Origin: Liopterus haemorrhoidalis
Lineage: Eukaryota > Arthropoda > Insecta > Coleoptera > Dytiscidae
Length of the DNA: 64,000 bases
NCBI GenBank assembly: GCA_963971575.1
Contig: OZ020619.1
Coordinates: 23,194,813 to 23,258,812 of the forward strand
Direction: 5' to 3'
How positions within the stretch are numbered: position 1 is the stretch's first letter; every line of letters starts with the position of its first letter. Below are positions 41,696 through 52,915 of the stretch, piece by piece. Below the pieces are notes generated by a model. It saw only the letters and a program-made list of their open reading frames with translations. It made no database searches and had not been told where the DNA came from. The position numbers were made by a program, and so were the translations under genes.

Positions 41696-43782
41696 AGGGA
41701 TGGGAAAAAAGCATCGATGTATCGAACACATAGATGTTTTTACCATCGATAGATGGCGATAGTATCGATAAAACATCGATGTCTACTACCGATGTCGATG
41801 TTTAAACTTTGAAATTCAGAAACTACTGCTAGAGCTTACTGCGAATCTTAAAATTTTAATTTTTATTAATATTAGTACACAAAATATAAGCACTATCTAT
41901 TGTGATATAACAATACTAATAGAGTTAGTTCTTATTCTTTTTAGCAATTAGCAGAATAAGAAAAAATAAGAAGAAACTTCTAATTTTTGGCAAACAATGC
42001 AACGACCAACGACGCCAACAAACTTGTTGCTTTTTGAGTCTTGTTGACACTTTCCCAGTTGTTACTCCTCCAATCCCTGGAATTACCGTATTGGGAAATA
42101 TAATTATAATTTATTTATTAATAAAACTATTATAAGGATTATTATATTGTAATGTTAGTGTAAAATTAATATTAGGATTGCTATGTTAATGTTATAAAAA
42201 ATGTAATATGTAGTTCAACTTAAAAAAGTGAAAAAAAAAATGTGTATGACAGTATGTTATTTTTATGTTAAATAATATAAAATTAACATTAAGATTACTA
42301 TATTAGTATTATGATAAAATGCAATATTTCATTTTAGAAATGTAAAAATAGTAGGAACAAATTAGGATTATTATATTGGGTAATGTTAATGTGAAATTAA
42401 TTACTATTAAAAAAGATTGATATTTCTATTTAAAAATTTAATAAATGCTTTTTGTGTATTATAAGTTACTTTTTTTCGTATTTTATCTTCACATTATTAA
42501 ATAAAGCCTATATAATATAAATGAACAGCTTTTTTTAATATATATATATTCTTTATTCCCCTAGGCCTTGCAGCGTTCAGGGTGTTAACATTTACAAAAA
42601 ATTAAAAATAAAATAAAAATAAAACAATCAATCCAAAAATACATAACTATAACATCCAATACAATTTACATTTTACAATATTTTTTCTCTTTTCTTTCTT
42701 CTTTCCGTTTCCCCTTCCTGTTATCCTTCCCCAATTTCTATCCTTCTTGCCTCTAATTCTCTCGCCCACCTCTCCCCCCTTCCATCTTCGTGCAACAGGT
42801 CTAATGTGCTCCCCAACCATACTGTCATCTCTCTACACCTCTTCGCGAGGTGCTCTATATCTTCCTCCTCCCCGCACATCCTGCACATCTTATCCTCCTG
42901 TCTCTTCCAATATCTATTTCCTGTCTCTTCATTCCCGCACCTTAGTCTCGCAATCCTCTTAACTCTCCCTCCTGACCTTCCTCTTTCTCCCCTCAAGTAG
43001 CTTGGTACCCCTATAGTTCTGACCTCCTTATATCTCCCTGCGCTCCTTGAATTGTCTATTCTGACTGTCCTTTCTTGCTCCCCCACTTCCTTATCCCTCC
43101 TCCACAACTCCTCAATCACGCTTATCCCGACTTTTCTTCTCCTTTCCACCTCTGTCGCATCCACTCCGCATCTCCAGTAATACTCTTTTCTCATCTCCCC
43201 CCATGCGTACCATTTTCCTTTCTGTTCCTCTCTGTCTCTTTCTTCCCAGCATTCCCTCATTATTTTTTTGTCTGTTTCTATTCTAACTTCCTCTTCGTAC
43301 TTAACCGCCCTTCTTCCTGTACCCACTTTCATCTTATCCCTTTTCAGTTCCTCTCTTACAATATACCCTGGTGTCGTTCTATCTACCCCTAAGATCCATC
43401 TTAAATACCTCTCCTGTACTCGTTCTACCTTCTCCCATTGCTTCCATCCCCAAATTTCCACCCCATATAGCAGGATGTTTTTCACCACGGCATCAAACAA
43501 CCTCAATCTCCATCTAATATCGTCGCTAAACTTCCTCTCTCCTATACTCCACAGCTTCCCCATGACTATCCTTGCCTTCTTTACTCTTTCCCTTATGTGT
43601 AGTTCAGCCCCATTATTCCTCGTTAGTATTTAACCTAGGATAGCTTTTTTTAATTTTAATAAAACATCGATGTATCGGAAACATCGATGTTTTTCCTTCG
43701 ATGATTTTTCAACATCGATAGTAAGGCGCCGATGTTAACATCGATGTTAAACATCGATGTTTTGCCTTCGATGTACAACCCT
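41696..43782. mobile_element. ATCGATG-rich terminal-repeat element
   Basis: Left end AGGGATGGGAAAAAAGCATC then repeated ATCGATG motifs to 41812; right end with the same motifs from 43660 to GATGTACAACCCT at 43782. The core is AT-rich and lacks a transposase. ATT/ATTA flanks are too short to assign a superfamily. A retrotransposon fragment (42541-43623) was inserted in its right half. Confidence 0.65.
42541..43623 (-). pseudogene. Non-LTR retrotransposon 3' part, GC-rich
   Basis: Open frame 43623-42721: NNGAELHIRERVKKARIV, KFSDDIRWRLRLFDAVVKNI, LYGVEIWGWKQWEKVERVQE, YLRWILGVDRTTPGYIVREE and a gag-like knuckle CRMCGEEEDIEHLAKRC (CX2C..HX4C). This is the region after the reverse transcriptase in a family common in ants and other insects; I cannot fix the clade. 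It is clearly GC-richer than its host element. The 3' UTR ends GGGGAATAAAGAATATATAT, the same kind of end as the element at 58382. Truncated at 43623 upstream of the RT core. Confidence 0.7.
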
Positions 43783-43786
43783 ATTA

Positions 43787-44763
43787 AGGATGGTTTCCAA
43801 TTGACGTAGACGTAGAATAGAAGATAGGCATGATTTATTTTTAATTTTTTATTATATTTCTCTTGTTGCATATAAACATAAAAACAGTTTTGGATTATTT
43901 TTTTTTTTTTTTAATTTGAAGCCTTAAAAAAATCATAAATGTATGTAGCGCGCAAAAACCACGTGTGACGGCATACCCTACATAAGTGTACTGCGTACAG
44001 CCTACCCTATACAGCGTACAGCCTACACAGTCTGTCGTGAACTTATTTGCTTGTATAACTTTTATAGATTGTGTAAAGTTAGAGTGACTTTAATTAAAAT
44101 AAAGTTTAATTCTATAAAAACAATTTATACATGTTTACCGAATTATTTTATATTAAAATATATAACCTATATTGCAGTATTTCGATTATGCCTCTAACGT
44201 TTTGTAAATTCATGTAAACAATGTAGTAAAATTCTGACATCGAAATTACATAAATATTTACATTTTACAGAGTTGCAGCGTTTATATTGTTTACATAAAG
44301 TTATATAATACATAAATGGTTTACTTACAAGTCTGTTTTGACACCACGTATTTCTTCAGCACTGTAACATTCATTATTTTTCATATATTCCATGAGCATA
44401 AAAGCATCATTGTTGGGTAAATTATCACTCTGAGCCCTAACAAAATCCTAACAATCTGCTATTTTAATAATAAATGCGTGAAAAAATCGTTTAAAAACAA
44501 ATACATAACTTTCGAACAATACAATATACACACGTAAAGATTATGTTGTAGCCTGGACCGTCTAGGGCAAACAAATTTGGAATAAAATTTGGGGGGCCAG
44601 GAAATATTTTTTTATCGTTTACATATGAAAATACAAGTAATGACTAAAAAAAGGTCCTCACTTCTAAAATATATTTTTTCCAAGGAATTCTAGGGGGGCC
44701 AACTGGGGGCCCGAACAACTTTTAGTTTTATGTTCTACGTCTACGTCGACTGGAAACCATCCT
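43787..44763. mobile_element. TTA-flanked element (AGGATGGTTTCCA ends), Harbinger-like
   Basis: AGGATGGTTTCCAATTGACG at 43787 and the complement CGTCGACTGGAAACCATCCT ending 44763; GACGTAGACGTAGAA blocks are repeated inverted inside. TTA at 43784-43786 and 44764-44766. The core has CGTACAGCCTACC repeats (43990-44030) and a block like the 24598 MITE (44600-44715). No transposase. Confidence 0.75.
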
Positions 44764-44769
44764 TTAGAT

Positions 44770-45509
44770 CAGGGGTACTCAACCTTTTCATACCTACTGC
44801 CCACTTTAGCATCTCTATTGGTAGAAAAAATTTCATACCGCCCACCTGTTGTATAATAATAATAACTTACCAAATACTTTCGCAAAATTTAGCTGCAAAA
44901 ATCTTTATAAAACAACTTACTGCATCATCTCTTATTATTAAACACAACAAATATACATGCACCGAAACGTGGCAACGTTGGATGTCAAAAAAGACCCTGT
45001 GTAACACAGTACCCACACTTCCCTTACCCGTAATTTTTGAGTAGAGGTTTAATGAAAACATGTAGTTAAATTTATCTTTTTATTTATACTTTGCATACAT
45101 AGAAGTATGAAGTCTATTGAAATTACATTTAGTTAATTAAATTATTAATGAGAACCTTGAGACTATTGGATATCTGGTTCAACTTTTGTAAGGAACAAAC
45201 GAAGGTCTCCTCTTTCGGAAATATTCAGACGGTTTCTTTCTTTGGTCATAATATGATTAACAGCACAGTTGGTCATAGTATGATTAAATTGTATATTTTG
45301 AGAAATTTAACTATAAACAGTAAAGAATTTTATGAGGAACTTAATGAAAATGTTTTTCAATAATGATATGAAATTTTTTTAAATAATACAATTAAATTTA
45401 AAAAAAAAAAAAACAGAAAGTAGCCAGCATTGGACCAAAACCCCTACCGCCCACCAAAAAATTCCTACCACCCACTAGTGGGCGGTAGGGACCAGGTTGA
45501 GTACCACTG
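44770..45509. mobile_element. hAT MITE (CAGGGGTACTCAACC), perfect duplication CTTTAGAT
   Basis: Begins CAGGGGTACTCAACCTTTTC, ends GGTTGAGTACCACTG. Identical CTTTAGAT at 44762-44769 and 45510-45517. 740 bp. CCGCCCACC and GGGCGGTAGGG motifs near the ends. It landed exactly at the right edge of the preceding TTA-flanked element. Confidence 0.9.
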
Positions 45510-45643
45510 CTTTAGATGTTACGCTGTGTTTGAGTTTGATATTAATCAGGGATGTTGGAGGCGGAGTCAGGAGTCGAGAGTGGAGGAATCGAAATGAGTG
45601 GACGAATCGAGTTGGGAGTCGAAAAAACTTATCGACTCCCGAC

Positions 45644-45986
45644 CAGGGCCGGCGTTAGGATTTGCGAGGCCATGTGCGAGAAGAGCAAAAAAAAAGTCTT
45701 CACCTCCCAGATCCAAGTGAGGGGCAAAAAAAAAAGGTTCTCAGTTCCATGCGCGGGGCCTGCTGTTTAGATCCAAGTGAGGAGTAAAAAAAAAGGTCCT
45801 TATCTCCATACGAGGGGCCTATTGTTGAACCGCGGGGCCTGGTGTTCAGATCCAAGTGAGGAGCAAAAAAAAGGTCTTCATCTCCATGCGCGGGGCCTTT
45901 TGTTGAACCGCGAGGCCTGCTATTGACCGCGAGGCCATGGGGCCATGTGCGGCTGCACATGCTGCACATGCCTCGCGCCGGCCCTG
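45644..45986. mobile_element. hAT MITE (CAGGGCCGGCG), perfect duplication CTCCCGAC
   Basis: Begins CAGGGCCGGCGTTAGG, ends CTCGCGCCGGCCCTG. Identical CTCCCGAC at 45636-45643 and 45987-45994. The inside has three tandem units of about 60-78 bp starting AGATCCAAGTGAGG(A/G)G at about 45709, 45769 and 45847. The flanks (45550-45640, GAGTCAGGAGTCGAGAG) look like the end of yet another element. Confidence 0.9.
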
Positions 45987-45999
45987 CTCCCGACTTTTT

Positions 46000-47070
46000 G
46001 ATTCAATTTTTATCAAGGATGAAAACAAACCGAAAACGAAAGCAAAATAACCATATTAGCAGATTTTTTAAAGCACGGAAACAGAAACGGCATGTTCTTC
46101 TCAGTTCTAGAACGAAAATTAAATCAAAAATATTAACACCGGTTTTCCTTCATGCTTTCCAGTTTACAATTTGATTAATACTACTCGTATTAACAGATTA
46201 ATTCTGTATACTCTGTAATTTTCTCTATACTCTGTTTATTTTGTTTAAGCGGAACTAAACTGGATTTTTTTCAAGTTGTGACGAGTTTCGTGATTATTTT
46301 ATGGTCCATGCTGGTAGCAAAAATCTAAATGTCAAAAGGAAAAGGTGACATATTATGAAAAATAAAGTACCTACATAAAATACAATGAAATTTTTTTAAA
46401 ACTAATATATTCAAAATTTTTTATTAAAAATGTCAAGACGAAAAGTCAAGATGAAATGAAAATGACATTTTATAAAAACACCTCACCCCAACCCAAGATA
46501 ATATAAATATATTCTGTTTCTTTGCTTTAAGCGGAACTAGATATTGATATCTACTAACTTTTAACGATTGAATGAGGCTTTTAATCATTTTACTTAACAA
46601 AAACCCACTTCAATCTTGACTATACTCAACTTGTGTATACTTTAAGGTACGAAAATGTATTATTTATGTTATTTCCTCCTTGGTGTCCTAAATACGTGCT
46701 TATATTGATTAATAGTGAATCCAACCCCAAAATCCCCAAAATTATTATTCTATTGTTGATATTAAGACGTTTTACTCTTAAATTTCATCTTTTTTAAACT
46801 TTATAAATCAAGGCGGGTCCAACAAATATTTCCATAGGGGCCTCTGAGTTTTAGTTACTCCACTGCACATAATGCATTTATTATTTCATAATCGTAGATA
46901 AATGTATTTTCCATACAGAAAGAAATGGTATCAACAATTGTAAAATACAGATTTTACAATCATTACAAATCCTTGAGAAATTCAATTTGATTTCTCATTT
47001 CTCGCGAAATGAAAAATATCGAAAAATCATAAACATTATCTGCAATTAGTAGCGACTATTACTGAAAATT
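46000..47070. other. No recognised gene or element
   Basis: AT-rich. TTTAAGCGGAACTA occurs twice in direct orientation (about 46246 and 46528). No terminal repeats and no protein motif. Confidence 0.4.
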
Positions 47071-47109
47071 TGTATTAGGTCGTCAAGGATGAAATTTGTA
47101 GAAAAAAAG

Positions 47110-48491
47110 GCAAAGTTGGTTGATAACTTACAAATATAAGGAATTATTTTTTTCATCAAAGTATGCATCCATATTGTCTATACCTATACACTTTTGCCAT
47201 TTAAGGGGGGGGGGGGTAGGGTCTGATAACCACATTTTAAGCATATTTTTATGATTTTTTTTTCAAATCTATGGTTAAATTTATTCATTTTCAAACTAAG
47301 TACATATATAAAGTATGTTTTGAAGAAGATACAAAAAAATTTTGAAGGCAAAATATGGCGAAATGAGCCAGCTGTGGCAAATCTTCTCAGACTCCGGGAA
47401 AAAAATTAGATTTTGTGGTGACCAGCATAACTCGTCATTGGATCATCTGAAATCAAAAATCCAAAAAGATTTTGTTAGTTTATGAGTTTGCCGAGGTGAA
47501 GTTGAGTTTTTATTTTTAAAATGATTTTTCAGTTTTTAGCGTTACTTAGACGACAAAAAAAAAATTAATTCCCCCTAAAAAAAACCTAAAAATGAATATA
47601 TTTGTGATTTTTAAATAAAAAAAAAACATGAAAAAAAAATATCTCAACTTCATTACCTCGGCAAACTCATAAACTAACAAAATCTTTTTGGATTTTTGAT
47701 TTCAGATGATCCAGTGACGAGTTATGCTGGTCATCGCAAAATCTATTTTTTTTTCCCGGAGTCTGAGAAGATTTGCCTCAGCTGGCTCATTTCGCCATAT
47801 TTTGCCTTCAAAATTTTTTTGTATCTTCTTCAAAACATACTTTATATATGTACTTAGTTTGAAAATGAATAAATTTAACAATAGATTTGAAAAAAATTCA
47901 CAAAAATATGCTTAAAATGTGGTTATGAGACCCTACACCCCCCCCCCCCTTAAGCGGCAAATTATTCAGGCCGGTGGAATAAAACCCTGGTGGACGAGAG
48001 TCAATGAATTCCTGGAAGGCCAGTTTTACAGCATTGTCGGAATTAAACTGTTTTCCTATTAAAAAGTTTTGCGAATTGCGGAAGAAGTGGTAGTCAGTGG
48101 GGGTATGGAGGAGGATGAAGAAGTTTCAACTCCAATTCCTGTAGTTTTGCCACAGTCATTTGTGCAGTGTGTGGTCTAGCGTTATCATGCAATAAGATAA
48201 GAGTCGATCTGTTGACCAGTCTAGGCTGTTTTTCTTTAAGTTTTTGCATCATTTCGTCCAGTTGGTTGCAGTATATTTCTGCTGTGATCGATGACTCAGG
48301 TTTTTTTTTTTTTCGTTTTGTTTGGTTCTTAATTTACCTGTACGAAATTTGGCGAACCAATTTGATATTGTCTGCTGGGTAGTAACACTAGAGCCAAATA
48401 CACTATTAACATTTCGCGCGGCCTGCGATGCCGTAGTTCCACGTAAGAACTCATAATACTTCATAATAGTGCGAATTTCCAACCGTTCCAT
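47110..48491 (-). pseudogene. Mariner transposase pseudogene
   Basis: Start at ATG 48491: MERLEIRTIMKYYEFLRGTT, ASQAARNVNSVFGSSVTTQQ and TISNWFAKFRTG, the first helix-turn-helix. A deletion of the first catalytic region follows. Then ITAEIYCNQLDEMMQKLKEK, LLHDNARPHTAQMTVAKLQE (second Asp), TDYHFF (third Asp), AFQEFIDSRPPGFYSTG and LNNLPLKWQKCIGIDNMDAY. Removing 47206-47949 with one TTAA restores NNLPLKWQK exactly. Frameshifts lie near the TDYHFF part. Inactive. Confidence 0.8.
47206..47949. mobile_element. TTAA-flanked fold-back element with G/C-run ends
   Basis: TTAA at 47202-47205 and 47950-47953. Ends are runs of G (left) and C (right). Arms of about 310 bp (47206-47520 and 47640-47949) are inverted copies at roughly 90% identity by eye, for example GGCGAAATGAGCCAGCTG and CAGCTGGCTCATTTCGCC. 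The centre of about 120 bp is A-rich. TTAA duplication plus CCC/GGG ends suggests piggyBac-type mobilisation. Confidence 0.85.
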
Positions 48492-48879
48492 TTTCAACAA
48501 AATGGAATAATTTGGAATAATTTTTAAAAAAAGTTTTTGATATTTTTTAGCGCATACAGTGATTTCTTTAAACAGGCGAGATGTGTAACTTTCCAACAAA
48601 AAAAAAAGAACGGTAAAATATTAAGCCAATGTCAAATAATAAGCTGTTAAAGTTGGCAATATTGTTAACTACAAATTTCATTCTTGACGACCTGATAGAA
48701 ATAAAACCATTTCTTTGAAATGTTATGTCAGCCGTCTACAATAGCTATCAAACGTTGATGCATAATGCGAGGCTGAATCAAATATGTTCGAGAGGATCGA
48801 TAGACTTCTCTAAATGCATGTATATAACATTATTCATCTAATTCAATAGGAGATAATTGTTTAATATAAAAATTGATGT

Positions 48880-49270
48880 GAAGTGTGAATTTTCACACAT
48901 TTCAGGGTTTTGTAGGTATTTAATAAGTGTAAGAAGCCAACATAATAGATGTCTAGGAATATTTGTTGTATAATCACATAAAAATCAACATATATTTGAT
49001 AATCATTTATATTCGTTATTTGAGTACTAAGAGCTTACATTTCATTTTTTAAACAAAATTTAAACAATTTGCCAAAAATCCCAGCATTTTTTTTCTGCAT
49101 TTGCTTCGTATTCAAGTCTTCATTAGATTAATAAGATATATATTTCCCGCTATCACAATTGTTAACAACCTTCTGTGCAACAATGTGTTATTTGTGTTAT
49201 AAGTATTTCATTATTAGTGTAGTGTAGTGTTCAAAACTAGGTCCTCAGCTGTTAAATATTTAATTTTTAA
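48880..49270 (+). repeat. RepB interspersed repeat copy (5' part)
   Basis: AATTTTCACACATTTCAGGG, GTGTAAGAAGCCAACATAAT and TAGGTCCTCAGCTGTTAAAT match 35575-35705. It is probably continued at 51490-51910, with the retrotransposon and a MITE between them. Confidence 0.6.
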
Positions 49271-49456
49271 AAAAATACAAATACTATCTTAGCCATAAAT
49301 ACAAAAAAAAAACATAACATTATTAGCCATAGTTTAGCCATGAATTAATTTTGTCAAAAACACAAAAACTGCAATATTTATCAAAAACGCAATCGGATCC
49401 AAAATTCTTATCTTACGTTTCCGGCTCAAATCAATATATATATAATATATATATTA

Positions 49457-49868
49457 CCTCTTTGGCACTCATCTAACGTTTTTTCGATTATGGGCTTTAT
49501 CTTCTTGTCGATAATTTGTTCAAAAATTTTCATCACAGAGCTTAATAATGTTATCCCTCTGTAATTATTACAGTCTTTTTTGTCTCCTTTCTTGTGTATG
49601 GGAACTATTAAGGCCGTTAACCAATCTTGCGGAATTTGTTCTTTCTTCATTACTAAGTTAAAGATTTTTAACAGTACGTCCATTCCTTGTGGTCCCATTT
49701 TTTTAACCATTTCAGTGGTTATCTTGTCCTTTCCTGGTGCTTTTCCATTTTTGAGACTCTTTACAACTTCTTGTAATTCTGTTATTGTTATAATTTCTTC
49801 TACTTCTTCGGTGCTTATTTTAAATTGTTTTTGTCTCTCTTCATCTGTATTCTTGTTTGTGCATAACA
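49457..49868 (-). pseudogene. Inverted upstream segment: RT fingers region
   Basis: Minus strand: STEEVEEIITITELQEVV, KSLKNGKAPGKDKITTEMVK, IPQDWLTALIVPIHKKGD, NNYRGITLLSSVMKIFEQII and KPIIEKTLDECQRG, the N-terminal reverse transcriptase motifs (K.GKAPG.D, WK.A.I.P..KKGD, NYR.I.LLS). Its left edge at 49457 is the break point that continues at 49873. Confidence 0.8.
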
Positions 49869-49872
49869 GTAA

Positions 49873-51064
49873 TTTCAGAAAAGGAAGGAGTATTCAAGAT
49901 CATATCTTCACCATAAAACAAATAATAGAGAAAACACATAAACAGAACACAAAAGTATATCTAGGTTTTATCGATCTAGAGAAAGCTTTCGATAGAGTTC
50001 CACGGAAAACACTATGGAATATACTAGAAAATCGAGGAATAAGTAATAAAATAATCAGATTAGTAAAAAAGATATATGAAAACAACCGCAATGCCGTAAT
50101 ATATAACAACAGAGAGTCGAGCACTTTCGTAACCGCAGAAGGATTAAGACAGGGAGGAGGATTAAGTCCTACCCTCTTTATAACTTTTATGGACGAAATT
50201 ATAAAAAAGAGTAAAAAAGAAACGTCTAAATTCAGAATTGGATACAGGAACATGCGAATAACAGAAATATCGGAAGGAGTATTTGCAGATGACGTAGTAA
50301 TAATAGCAAAAGGAAGAAACGAATTGCAAGAAAATCTAAATATATGGAATAAAACATTCAAAGAATATAATATGACAATGAACAAAAGTAAGACTAAAGT
50401 TATGATTATTGGAGCAGATGAAGACTTAAATATAAGAATAGAGGACACGAACATAGAACAAGTCAAGAATATCAGATATTTAGGAGTAGATATACGAGAT
50501 GATGGAAAACAGGAAATGGAGATAAATACAAGAATTGAGAAAGCAATGAAACTCTACTATGACATAAATAGTACTCTTATCAACAAAAAAGAAATAACAA
50601 AAGAGACAAAAATGAATATATTTAAAACGATATACAGACCGGTACTGACTTTCGGATGCGAAACGTGGACACTTTCAAGAAGGGAAAAGAATAAAATACA
50701 AGCTGCAGAAATGAAGTATTTAAGAAGGGTGAAAGGAGTGACTAAAATGGATAGAATTAAAAGTACGGAGATAAGGAAAGAACTTAACATAGAAGCAATA
50801 GATAAATTCATAGAAAATAGGCAACTAAGCTGGTGGGGACATATGCACAGACTACAAGAAACAAGAAAAGTGAAGCAAGTCTGGGAGACAAGAACATACG
50901 GAAAGAACAAAATAGGAAGACCAAGAAACACATGGGACAAAACATTAAAAGATATATTAGAAGAGAGAGGAAAAACGATTGTAGAAGCCAAAAAAATGAC
51001 GAAGAATAAAAAAGAATGGGCTAACTTCGTATATAAATACGTAGATACGCATTTTACGCCATAG
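49873..51064 (+). pseudogene. Sense segment: RT palm to C-terminus
   Basis: FRKGRSIQDHIFTIKQII, VYLGFIDLEKAFDRVPRKTL (palm Asp), VTAEGLRQGGGLSPTLFITF, ISEGVFADDVVIIAKGRNEL (FADD), MTMNKSKTKVMII, TIYRPVLTFGCETWTLSRRE, QLSWWGHMHRLQETRKVK and GKNKIGRPRNTWDKTLKDIL, ending with TAG at 51062-51064. The frame is open throughout, so this insertion is fairly young, but it lacks endonuclease and fingers in sense orientation. Clade not certain (RTE-like or related). Confidence 0.8.
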
Positions 51065-51194
51065 AACAAAACAAAAAAATGAAAGAGAGAAAGAAATGCA
51101 GCCTACACCATATATGGTAGAAGGCTTTTAGATATATATACATATATATATATATATATATTACCTGTAATTTTATCAGATTTTTAGTCTAACC

Positions 51195-51482
51195 CAGTGG
51201 TTCCCAAATTTTTTCGGTTCCGGGCGCCCTTAATGTATTAAAATTTTCCCGCGGCACCCCAAGTCAATACATTAAAAAAAAGTCTTCACATCTAAACTAC
51301 AAAGTAATGACCAAAAAAAAAAGGTCTTCACTTCTAAACTACAAAGTGATGACCAAATAAAACGGTCTTCACTTCTAAACTACAGAGTGATCACACAAAA
51401 AAAAGGTCCTGGGTCTTCGCGGCGCCCTGAAGCCTAGCTACGATGCCCCAGGTTGCCGCGGCGAACAGTTTGGGAAACGCTG
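51195..51482. mobile_element. hAT MITE with tandem minisatellite
   Basis: Begins CAGTGGTTCCCAAATTTTTT, ends GAACAGTTTGGGAAACGCTG. Flanks GTCTAACC (51187-51194) and GTTTAACC (51483-51490) match at 7 of 8. The interior repeats AAGGTCTTCACTTCTAAACT, ACAAAGTGATGACC about three to four times (period about 45 bp). It splits a RepB copy. Confidence 0.85.
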
Positions 51483-51489
51483 GTTTAAC

Positions 51490-51910
51490 CTTTTTGAGCA
51501 AAAGGGGTGGGACAAGAACTTTTTTAGCACATTTTTTGCTAAAATCGTGTTTAAAAAAAACTACTTCTCGTTCCTTAATCTATGTCCTAAGAGCTTGCTT
51601 TCCATACCACACAATTATTTTTTTTTTAAATAATTTTTTTATTGACGACACAAAACATCGACATTTTTCGAAAATCTAACCTGATCAAAAATTTCTGTTG
51701 AACTATTCCGGTTCCCATCAATGTTCATTATGGAGATTTTTTCAGATTTTTAGATCAACCCCTCTGAAAGATTGGATGGGGGACAAACGTTTTTTTATAT
51801 ATTTTTGGCAAAAATCCCATAAAAAAAAGATTTTTAAAAAATAAAAATTTGCTTGTTGTTCCACGAATTAAGAGGTTTCATTCGGTATACCACTCAAAAT
51901 TAAAAAAAAA
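51490..51910 (+). repeat. RepB interspersed repeat copy
   Basis: CTTTTTTAGCACATTTTTTG, CTGTTGAACTATTCCGGTTC, TTTTTAGATCAACCCCTCTG, AAAATTTGCTTGTTGTTCC and ATTAAGAGGTTTCATTCGG follow the order of 62520-62850. Confidence 0.6.
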
Positions 51911-51957
51911 AATATATATTAACAACGTAATTGTTTATATTATTATTATGGTGTTTG

Positions 51958-52068
51958 TCAGGTCTTGACAAGCGTCCACTAATCTCAAACTTCAGCAACC
52001 TTTTGAACCGCGTCATACTAGAGATTAGTGGAGCTAAATACACACGACTGCATCCCAAACCCTGGCGA
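51958..52068 (-). repeat. RepC interspersed repeat, copy 2
   Basis: TTTGTCAGGTCTTGACAAGC, TCAGCAACCTTTTGAACC, ATACTAGAGATTAGTGGAGC and GACTGCATCCCAAACC are the inverted counterpart of 41130-41255, roughly 80% alike by eye. Confidence 0.6.
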
Positions 52069-52177
52069 TAAGCTGCCGCGGAAAATTACGCCAGATCCAG
52101 TGCCCGCACAATGCGGAATGACTCGAGCAGCACTGCTTTCTGCATCACAATTAGTAACAACCTTCTGTGCAACAATG

Positions 52178-52915
52178 TAATTATTATTATTATTATTATT
52201 ACAAAAAGTAGAGCAGAAGCCATAGGATTGTTATGCTCAAAGACGAAAACACAATTACATAATTATACTTACAAACTAGAAAATAATATATAATACAATT
52301 TTATACAAAATTATGAGTGACATATAACATTATACTATAAATAATATTTAAAATAATCAAAAGAACAAAGTTGCTAATTAATTAATTCTATTACATTGGG
52401 AATAGATGGCTAATTCTATTTTTGAAAGCGTTTATCGACGGGGCAGATACGACATTGTCCTAGAGCGAGTTCCACAGTTCAAATACACGGTTGGTGAAAA
52501 AGTGTTGCCTTGGTTGCTTGTTGTATTTCTTGTGCTTTAATTTTAAATGGTGTCTTCGAAGTCGACGGTCCAGGTTAAGTTCGTACAGTGAAGACATACC
52601 AGTGGAAAACTTGCCTGTAGTTAGCCTGTACATCTGAATGAGGTCTCCACGCTCTCTGCGATCAGCTAGTGATGGTAAGTTTAGTTTTGCACGTCGTTGT
52701 TCGCATGAAAGATGACGAAAACTACATGGTAGTCGAGTAGCACGTCTTTGGAGCCCCTCCAGGAGCAGTATGTCTCGATGTAGGTAAGGCGACCAAACAA
52801 CTGCAAATTCTAGGAGAGGGCGAATGTAAGATAGGTAAATTAAGAGGTTAGATGAGGAAAAGATTTGTATGTAATGTAAAGGATTTTATTTGCTTTTTTC
52901 ACTATATTAGCTATG
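52178..52915 (-). pseudogene. Non-LTR retrotransposon C-terminus with (ATT)n tail
   Basis: With frameshifts the minus strand reads HWSPHIANIVKKANKILYI, LQRRATRLPCSFRHLSCE, QRRAKLNLPSLADRRERGDL, IQMYRLTTGKFSTGMSSLYE, LNLDRRLRRHHLKLKHKKYN and FTNRVFELWNSL, the post-RT region of CR1-like proteins (QRRATK.., RR..GDLI..YK, R.F..R....WN.LP). A (ATT)n tract at 52178-52200 is its 3' tail. No RT core remains. The fragment ends at the target duplication of the hAT element at 52925. Confidence 0.7.

Larger units (their letters stand above)
47077..48693 (-). mobile_element. Mariner-like element split by a palindrome
   Basis: Left end AGGTCGTCAAGGATGAAATT, inverted right end AGGTCGTCAAGAATGAAATT; the inverted repeat of about 25 bp has one mismatch. 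The minus strand carries a broken mariner gene. A 744-bp TTAA-flanked fold-back element sits in its C-terminal codons. Confidence 0.8.
49457..51135 (+). mobile_element. Non-LTR retrotransposon with twin-priming 5' inversion
   Basis: The 3' segment (49873-51135) is in sense orientation and the upstream segment (49457-49868) is inverted. Joined head to head they give the continuous reading ...DECQRG / FRKGRSIQDH..., so both sides share one break point in the reverse transcriptase. The 3' UTR ends in (TA)n at 51140-51170. The left flank is also TA-rich (49436-49456). Confidence 0.85.

Noticed and set aside
41696..41812. ATCGATG repeats as DnaA-like or regulatory sites
   Set aside because: They occur at both ends of one element and are subterminal transposon repeats.
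42747..43633. Plus-strand Ser/Pro/Leu-rich open frames
   Set aside because: They are shadows of the GC-rich retrotransposon frame on the minus strand.
49580..49870. N-terminal extension of the plus-strand reverse transcriptase frame
   Set aside because: The plus-strand reading here is antisense of the inverted segment; the true coding sense is the minus strand.
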